A stretch of 64,000 nucleotides of DNA, taken from Aristolochia californica. Taxonomy: Eukaryota; Streptophyta; Magnoliopsida; Piperales; Aristolochiaceae. Below the pieces are notes generated by a model. That model saw nothing but the letters and a program-made list of their open reading frames with translations, was not told where the DNA came from and ran no database searches. The DNA is taken from NCBI GenBank assembly GCA_029961685.1, contig JARWKL010000004.1, forward strand, positions 36,816,986-36,880,985, in the 5' to 3' direction. How positions within the stretch are numbered: position 1 is the stretch's first letter; each line of letters opens with the position of its first letter. Position numbers and translations under genes: made by a program. Below are positions 58,870-64,000 of this stretch, one piece after another.

Positions 58870-59684
58870 TCACGCCAGAAATCCAAGACGCTCACCATTC
58901 TTTTTCGCCAGTCGAATCAACCCTTGCCTTTGTTTCCCATCAGCACCAATCGTCTTACAGAATTCCGTAATCACCTGAAGTTTGATACAATGATCCATCA
59001 AGAGCAAACAGAAAAAGGAAACTTCTCGACATGAACGAGAGACTTTGCGAAACACCCAACGACTCTGGAACTGATATGGCTGAAAGGCCACCAGTAGATT
59101 ATGATGGACGCCTATTGGAGTACATATTCCTATAAGATGTGGGAAAAAAAATCGAAATAATACAGACAATATATTTTCGTTCATTCGAGTAAGAAGCCTC
59201 ATTTTTGTAAATTCCCAGTTCTAAATAAACCAACAGAAAATATAGCTCTAAGCTGACACATTGAGTAAAAAAATCCATGAATCGTCGGTTATCGGTCCTT
59301 TTTTGTAGCAAATTGAATATTTACCGGACACTCAAATTATTCAAAAGGTCGAAACCAAAAAGAGAGAGATCCTAAACGGATAAAAAACAGATGGAGCAGT
59401 GAGCAACAAACATATACCTGCGAATGCAAAGCGATGGCTTTGCCTCTGAACTGATTGAAGCGCTTCTTCCCAATTATGTTACGGGTGAGGACGACCAATG
59501 GTGCGAACAATCCTTTCCCTTCGTTAACATTCTTCATCACGGGATTGGCGCGAGTGGACTTCCCGACTCGGACAGACGTCGGAACCGACATCGCCAGCAT
59601 GGCCCGGCCTTCCCCGCCGAAGGACGTGGCCCAACTTCCACCAAAAGAAGAAGAGAGGCCCGAAGCAGAAATTGATGTGGCCAT
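58870..59684 (-). CDS. PGR5: PGR5, proton gradient regulation 5 (cyclic electron flow)
   Basis: PGR5 is a small thylakoid-associated chloroplast protein needed, with PGRL1, for antimycin-A-sensitive cyclic electron flow around photosystem I. Exons 59684-59418 and 58974-58870, joined at LHSQ|VITEF with GT-AG sites (intron 443 bp, phase 0), give 123 residues; the Arabidopsis protein has 133. Residues 1 to about 45 are rich in Ser, Ala, Gly and Arg with few acids (MATSISASGLSSSF...), a chloroplast transit peptide. The mature part is strongly conserved: MKNVNEGKGLFAPLVV, GKKRFNQFRGKAIALHSQ, EFCKTIGADGKQRQGLIRL, ERLGFLA. Cys95 is the only cysteine; Gly120 matches the glycine changed in the Arabidopsis pgr5-1 mutant. 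The ATG was chosen because the upstream in-frame ATG adds only MCFPVPS. It converges on eIF(iso)4E. Confidence 0.97.
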
Positions 59685-60374
59685 TGAGGGTACGGGGAAG
59701 CACACTCTCTCCCAATGCTACACGCTCTTCTTCTTCTTCTTCTTCTTTCTTCTTTCTTCTTGTCCTTCTACGCTGATTGTTTCCGCTGTGGGAGGGAGTC
59801 TATTGCTGTGAAAAATCTTTTGCTGTGTTGCTGGAGGCGATATATGTGTTCATTTGAGAACCATTAGTTTACTGACTGGTTCTCGTAGGCGCTATCTCAC
59901 AACGGGAGAAAAATCTGAGGCCACACATTTGGAGGCTCCGCTATTTCGATTTGGAAAATTTTGCATGACGCGGACTGCGGCGGTCTCTATAACCAATGTT
60001 GTTGGTCTGATCAGGTCCCTTTTGCTTTCTACTCTTAGGATTCCGAGTGCCTTTGTGGGCCAAGATAGTGGGACCCTTGCCTGTCAACACCCACTTGTAG
60101 GGGTGGCACTGAGCCAAACTGTCTTAGAAGTCGCTCAAACTCGGCTTGAAAAAACTTACCAATTTAGTTTTTAATTGAGTTTGGCTCAAAGTCAAACTTG
60201 AAATAAGACTCGTTAAGTATAATAAATTGAGTTCGAGATTTTCTAAACTCGACTTGTTGGCTCATGAATCAACTCATTACCATATATTTTCTTACGAAAG
60301 TACTATTTATACTATGTGCTTTGGTCAATTTCTCTTTAATTGGTTGATGATTACTCTTATTTATTTCAATTTTT
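59685..60374. other. PGR5 upstream region and unassigned DNA
   Basis: A CTT-rich tract (59726-59762) lies just upstream of PGR5 and could be part of its leader or promoter. The 60100-60280 stretch repeats words like CTCAAACTCGGCTTG and GAGTTTGGCTCAAA, which looks like a decayed repeat of unknown class. No gene seen. Confidence 0.4.
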
Positions 60375-61020
60375 TGTTGGATTTAGGATCCTATTGTCTT
60401 CAAGTAGAGGGTGAAAGAGAAGAGAGGACGAAGAAAAAGAGAAGAAAGGAGAGGAAGCAAGAAGAAGAGAGAAAGAGAAGGATGGCTAGAGAGGGAGTTC
60501 GAGAGAGTTTGGGAGAAGAGAAAGGCTAAGGATGAATTTGAGAGAAGAGGAGAGACTTAAAATGATCTACCCCCACCTTGAACCTCTATTTATAGTTTAT
60601 GAAAGAGTGTTATAATAACTACAATGCTCCCAGGGCTATAATCTTTCAAAAGGAAAAGACATAATAAGTAGACATACATCCTCTTAAATAATTACACCCT
60701 TGTTCCATCCTTATGAGAAGAACACTTAATTACACCTTAATGCCACTTGAGGTGTCTTCCAACCTTTCCCCCTCAAGCTAGTGAAGATAAAATATCGTAG
60801 ATACCTAGCTTGCCACATATAATGGTTAAGATCGTGAAAGTTACTGGTTTTGTAAGAATCTCTGCCACCTACCCTTGTGATGAAACATGACTGAGAGATA
60901 AGATACCAACTTGAAATTTCTCTCGTATAAAGTGGCAATCTAACTTGATATGTTTTGTCCTCTCATGGAAGACAAAATTTGAAGTAATATGATGACCGCC
61001 TAGTTGTCACAATATAATTT
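60375..61020 (-). mobile_element. copia 3' end: LTR, polypurine tract, RNase H end
   Basis: On the plus strand the LTR runs TGTTGGATTTAGGATCC (60375) to ...GTCTTCCAAC (60763), followed by the reverse complement of a polypurine tract (CCTTTCCCCCTCAAGCT). Beyond it, minus-strand fragments KLYCDN, SSMRGQNIS and IATLYERNFK correspond to the copia RNase H CDNKAAI ... HERTKHIKLDCHFIRE region in broken frames. The element is cut at 61020 by the next insertion. Confidence 0.75.
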
Positions 61021-61482
61021 TGTTGGAAGATGGGCCCAAGCCCACACGACCAAGAAAGGTCCACTTATTCAAGTGTGTTGAAAGATAGGCCCAAACCCAT
61101 AAGACCAAAGAAAACCCATATATCTAAGAGTGTTGGAAGATGGGCCCAAACCCATAAGATATGAGACCCACCATGATCATGTGAGGTGGCATAAGAAGTC
61201 TTACACAATAAGAAGTCTAACAAAGCCATAATTATTATGGAAGTAGGTCTCATAGAGGTGTTTCAATTTCAAAGTGAGTTAGTTATGTTAGTCTTCTATT
61301 TATATTGGGTTATTTAATTATGCTAGGACTTATCTTTCAGTGTTAGAGTTTGGGTGTAATTGGGACAAAGGTAGTTTAGTTGTAATTGAATTCTACTACC
61401 TTCCTCTATTATAAATAGAGGTTCATATACTTTGATTATAATAAGTTAATAAAGTATTTATCTTTTCCATAAATTCAATATG
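61021..61482 (+). repeat. 5' LTR of the non-coding element
   Basis: Contains two to three degenerate copies of a unit beginning with the LTR terminus (TTGGAAGATGGGCCCAAnCCCATAAGA...), and a TATA box TATAAATAGAGG near 61430. Ends directly before the primer-binding site. Confidence 0.82.
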
Positions 61483-62879
61483 GTATCAGAGCAGGTTCTG
61501 TGAGTTGACTCAGTCAACCCATAGAGGTAATGTGATCCTTTTCTGATTTATTATCTCTAACAGTTTAGGTTCGTATTTTTGTTTTTTTACTCCGTATACC
61601 CTTTATTTGATTTACGTTTTCACCTTTATACTGAGCTTTTCATATTGCATATTATATATTGACGGAAAGATATCCGAGTCTAATTTCCAAGGAAAAAATA
61701 TTTTTTGAAATTGGAATTATCTACAAAGAGAAATTAATATTTGAAGCAGCAAAAGTCAGATTGCAAAAGATGTTCATGTAGCAGCAAAAAACTTCAAATT
61801 CCGAGCTATTTTATGCTATCAAGAACGAAGTTTTATAATGACAATTATATATTAAAAGAAATATCTGTAAGTCTATTTTCTTACCTATTCAACCAATTCT
61901 CAATCTGAGTTTTTTATATGGAAATGTTGATCTTGGAAGAGTCAATGGTCATGCGGGAAAAAGAGGAAAAAGTACTTGGTTTGGTAGAGATCAAAATCTA
62001 TCAGATTATATATCTCAATAGAAGTATATTTTATGAAGAGAATTTATATTTGGATGAAATTTATTTAAGTCTATTTTTATAAGGAGAAAATTTCATGTCA
62101 ATTTGATCTATATTTAAAGATATATTCTCATTAGAAGAATCGAAGATCATACTGGTATCCTGTTGCATTGAAAAATCCAAATTTTAGTCGATTGTATTGC
62201 GTCAAATTTTGAGTTGCTGTTATTGATCAACTATATGAGAAAAATATCTGACTTACCCCTTTTTCGGTTACTATATCTATGTTATTTGGTTCAAGCTGGG
62301 AACACTGCTATTACCTCCCTGTTTGAGGGGGGAGAAGTAGAAGAAGTACAAGAAAGATGTATTTTATTCCATATGTTGTGGTAAGTTTTATGTGACCAAA
62401 TATTCAACAAAGGGGGATCATAAAAGATGAAGCATTTACTTCTAAGAAGAAATTTTTTGCAGTAAAAAAAATTGAAGATCAAGAATCTTGACTCGTAGTA
62501 ATAATTGTGGTAATTATTGGTGATATTTGACACGATTCTATTTCTCCGCCTGGATTATTATTTTTGAGGTATTCACAACATATTCCTTGGTCAACATATT
62601 GTATTGGATTATTTCATGGGTCCTTTCTACATGAATTTTTATTATTTTGGTTCGTGTTATATGGGCCCAGGCCCATTTTTGGTGTTGCTATTGTGTCCCT
62701 TTGGATGAGACATTATTATTGAAGAAGTAGTGGCCTCAACATCCTATCTTCTTGGTTATTTTATAACATCACTCCTACCATCCTTTATTTGACTCTCACA
62801 TACATCTTTGGGCCAACTTTTTGCATGTTGCTTCGGTTGGGAGTTTAAGTCCATCACATATATGGGTGTTTTAAGTCCA

Positions 62880-62896
62880 TTGAGACTTATATCTAT

Positions 62897-62956
<60 letters not shown>

Positions 62957-62972
62957 ATATCTATATCTATAT
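62880..62972. repeat. (TCTA)n microsatellite
   Basis: About eighteen near-perfect TCTA/TATC units followed by TA-rich sequence, inside the non-coding LTR element. The YLSI-repeat reading frame over it is an artefact. Confidence 0.95.
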
Positions 62973-63673
62973 ATATATACCTATGGGTCTTTTATCGCCG
63001 TCTTGTGAATGATAGGCATTACCACTTATCACATCCTTTGTTGCTGTCTTGTGAATGATAGACCTTTATCACATATCACGTCTTTTATCGCCGTCTTGTG
63101 AATGACAGGCATTACCCCCTTATCACGTCCTTTGTTGTTGTCGTGAATGACAGACATTTATCACGTATCACGTCTTTTATCACCGTCTTGTGATTTATAG
63201 GTATTTATCACCCATTTCTACCTATGAGAGTCAATGCTCGGGTTGGGACACAGTGATGGAAGAGCTTATTACTACATATATGTTACCCCCCTTAATTGGC
63301 ATTTATTACTCCTACCACTTGAGAGTCGTTGTCCTGTGGAGGGACATAGCAATGGAAGAGTTTTATTACACTTCTAAGCCTTGCATATAGACCCACTACT
63401 TGCAAAAGATAGGAGTGCCACTACCTGAGAATGATAGGAGTGTACCCTACATCCAACATGGGTTATGACTGGAGTATGGCACAATGTCATACGACTTGGA
63501 GTGGTTTTATTCTCACTTATCTTATGCCAGCTGAACCTCATGGAAGAGAGCACCAACATGAGGGAGAGTATTGGAAGATATGGTGGACTACTATTTTATA
63601 TGAAAAGATCCTATACATCATTTGCAGCAAGCTGGGAGTTCATGGTGTTCTCTTACCCCTAGCTTGAGGGGAG

Positions 63674-64000
63674 TGTTGGAAGATGGGCCCAAATCCACAA
63701 TACCAAGGAAGACCCACATATCTAAGTGTGTTGAAGATGGGCCCAAGCCCATAAGACCAAGGAAGCCCACATATCCAAGAGTGTTGGAAGATGGGCCCAA
63801 GCCCATAAGACCAAGGAAGACTCACATATCCAAGAGTGTTGGAAGATGGGTCCAAACCCATAAAATATGTGAGGTGGCATAAGAAGTCTTACACAATAAG
63901 AAGTCAAATAGAGCCACAATTATTATGGAAGCAGGTCTCATAGAGGAATTTCAGTTTAAAGGTGTTTTAGTCGTGTTAGTCTTCTATTTATATTGGGTTA
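63674..64000 (+). repeat. 3' LTR (partial) of the non-coding element
   Basis: Starts TGTTGGAAGATGGGCCC after the polypurine tract. The terminal unit is present four times in tandem (starts near 63674, 63729, 63782 and 63837, spacing about 53-55 bp), more than in the 5' LTR. It then matches the 5' LTR from GTGAGGTGGCATAAGAAG onward until the window ends. Confidence 0.82.

Larger units (their letters stand above)
61021..64000 (+). mobile_element. non-coding LTR retrotransposon (LARD-like), runs off the window
   Basis: 5' LTR 61021-61482 starts TGTTGGAAGATGGGCCC and ends ...AATTCAATA, followed by PBS TGGTATCAGAGC (61483) and an internal region of about 2.2 kb. Polypurine tract AGCTTGAGGGGAG precedes the 3' LTR at 63674, which continues past the window end. 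No gag or pol motif was found in any frame. The internal region contains a (TCTA)n microsatellite. Large non-coding internals with normal priming sites define non-autonomous LARD-type elements; the autonomous partner is not in the window. Target-site check is impossible because the right end is missing. Confidence 0.8.

Noticed and set aside
62808..63008. Reading frame with repeated YLSI residues
   Set aside because: It is a translation of the (TCTA)n microsatellite.

Overview
This is plant nuclear DNA, from a flowering plant. It holds four spliced host genes with plant-type proteins: SYF1, an XPB remnant, eIF(iso)4E and PGR5. Nearly everything else is old retrotransposon sequence: Ty1/copia, Ty3/gypsy chromovirus, L1-type LINE and a non-coding LTR element. 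The species cannot be fixed from the sequence. No tRNA, rRNA, CRISPR or bacterial-type operon was seen.

Layout. 1-1.3 kb: unassigned, LTR-like. 1.3-4.3 kb: decayed minus-strand copia element whose LTR carries a perfect 267-bp tandem duplication. 4.3-4.95 kb: 3' end and LTR of a second LTR family that reappears at 61-64 kb. 4.97-10.0 kb: minus-strand XPB (TFIIH helicase) pseudogene, split by a plus-strand copia element (5.45-9.61 kb). 11.46-16.95 kb: intact six-exon SYF1 splicing-factor gene on the minus strand. 18.0-24.75 kb: nearly full-length but frameshifted plus-strand LINE ending in poly(A). 25.0-25.5 kb: degenerate telomere-like CCCTAAA block, then a purine-rich stretch and AT-rich DNA. 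26.7-32.9 kb: chromovirus with both LTRs but a deleted reverse transcriptase.

33.14-58.34 kb: eIF(iso)4E on the plus strand. Exons 1-3 lie at 33.1-33.8 kb and exons 4-5 at 58.15-58.34 kb. Intron 3 is about 24.3 kb and contains a second chromovirus with tandem LTRs (36.6-42.3 kb), an inverted pair of copia 5' ends (42.3-46.2 kb), a minus-strand copia element (46.5-51.2 kb) and a minus-strand LINE with an internally inverted segment (51.7-57.25 kb). The five eIF(iso)4E exons still join into one uninterrupted 195-codon reading frame with GT-AG sites throughout. 58.87-59.68 kb: intact two-exon PGR5 on the minus strand, tail-to-tail with eIF(iso)4E. 60.4-64 kb: copia remnant, then a non-coding LTR element running off the window.

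Host functions: SYF1 works in the spliceosomal Prp19/NTC complex, eIF(iso)4E binds mRNA caps in translation, PGR5 acts in photosynthetic cyclic electron flow, and XPB would be the TFIIH helicase but this copy is broken. There is no sign that they form one pathway. The main interest is how retroelements have reshaped two genes: one has lost function (XPB) and one keeps an open frame despite a 24-kb transposon-filled intron and an LTR promoter about 0.55 kb upstream of its start codon.
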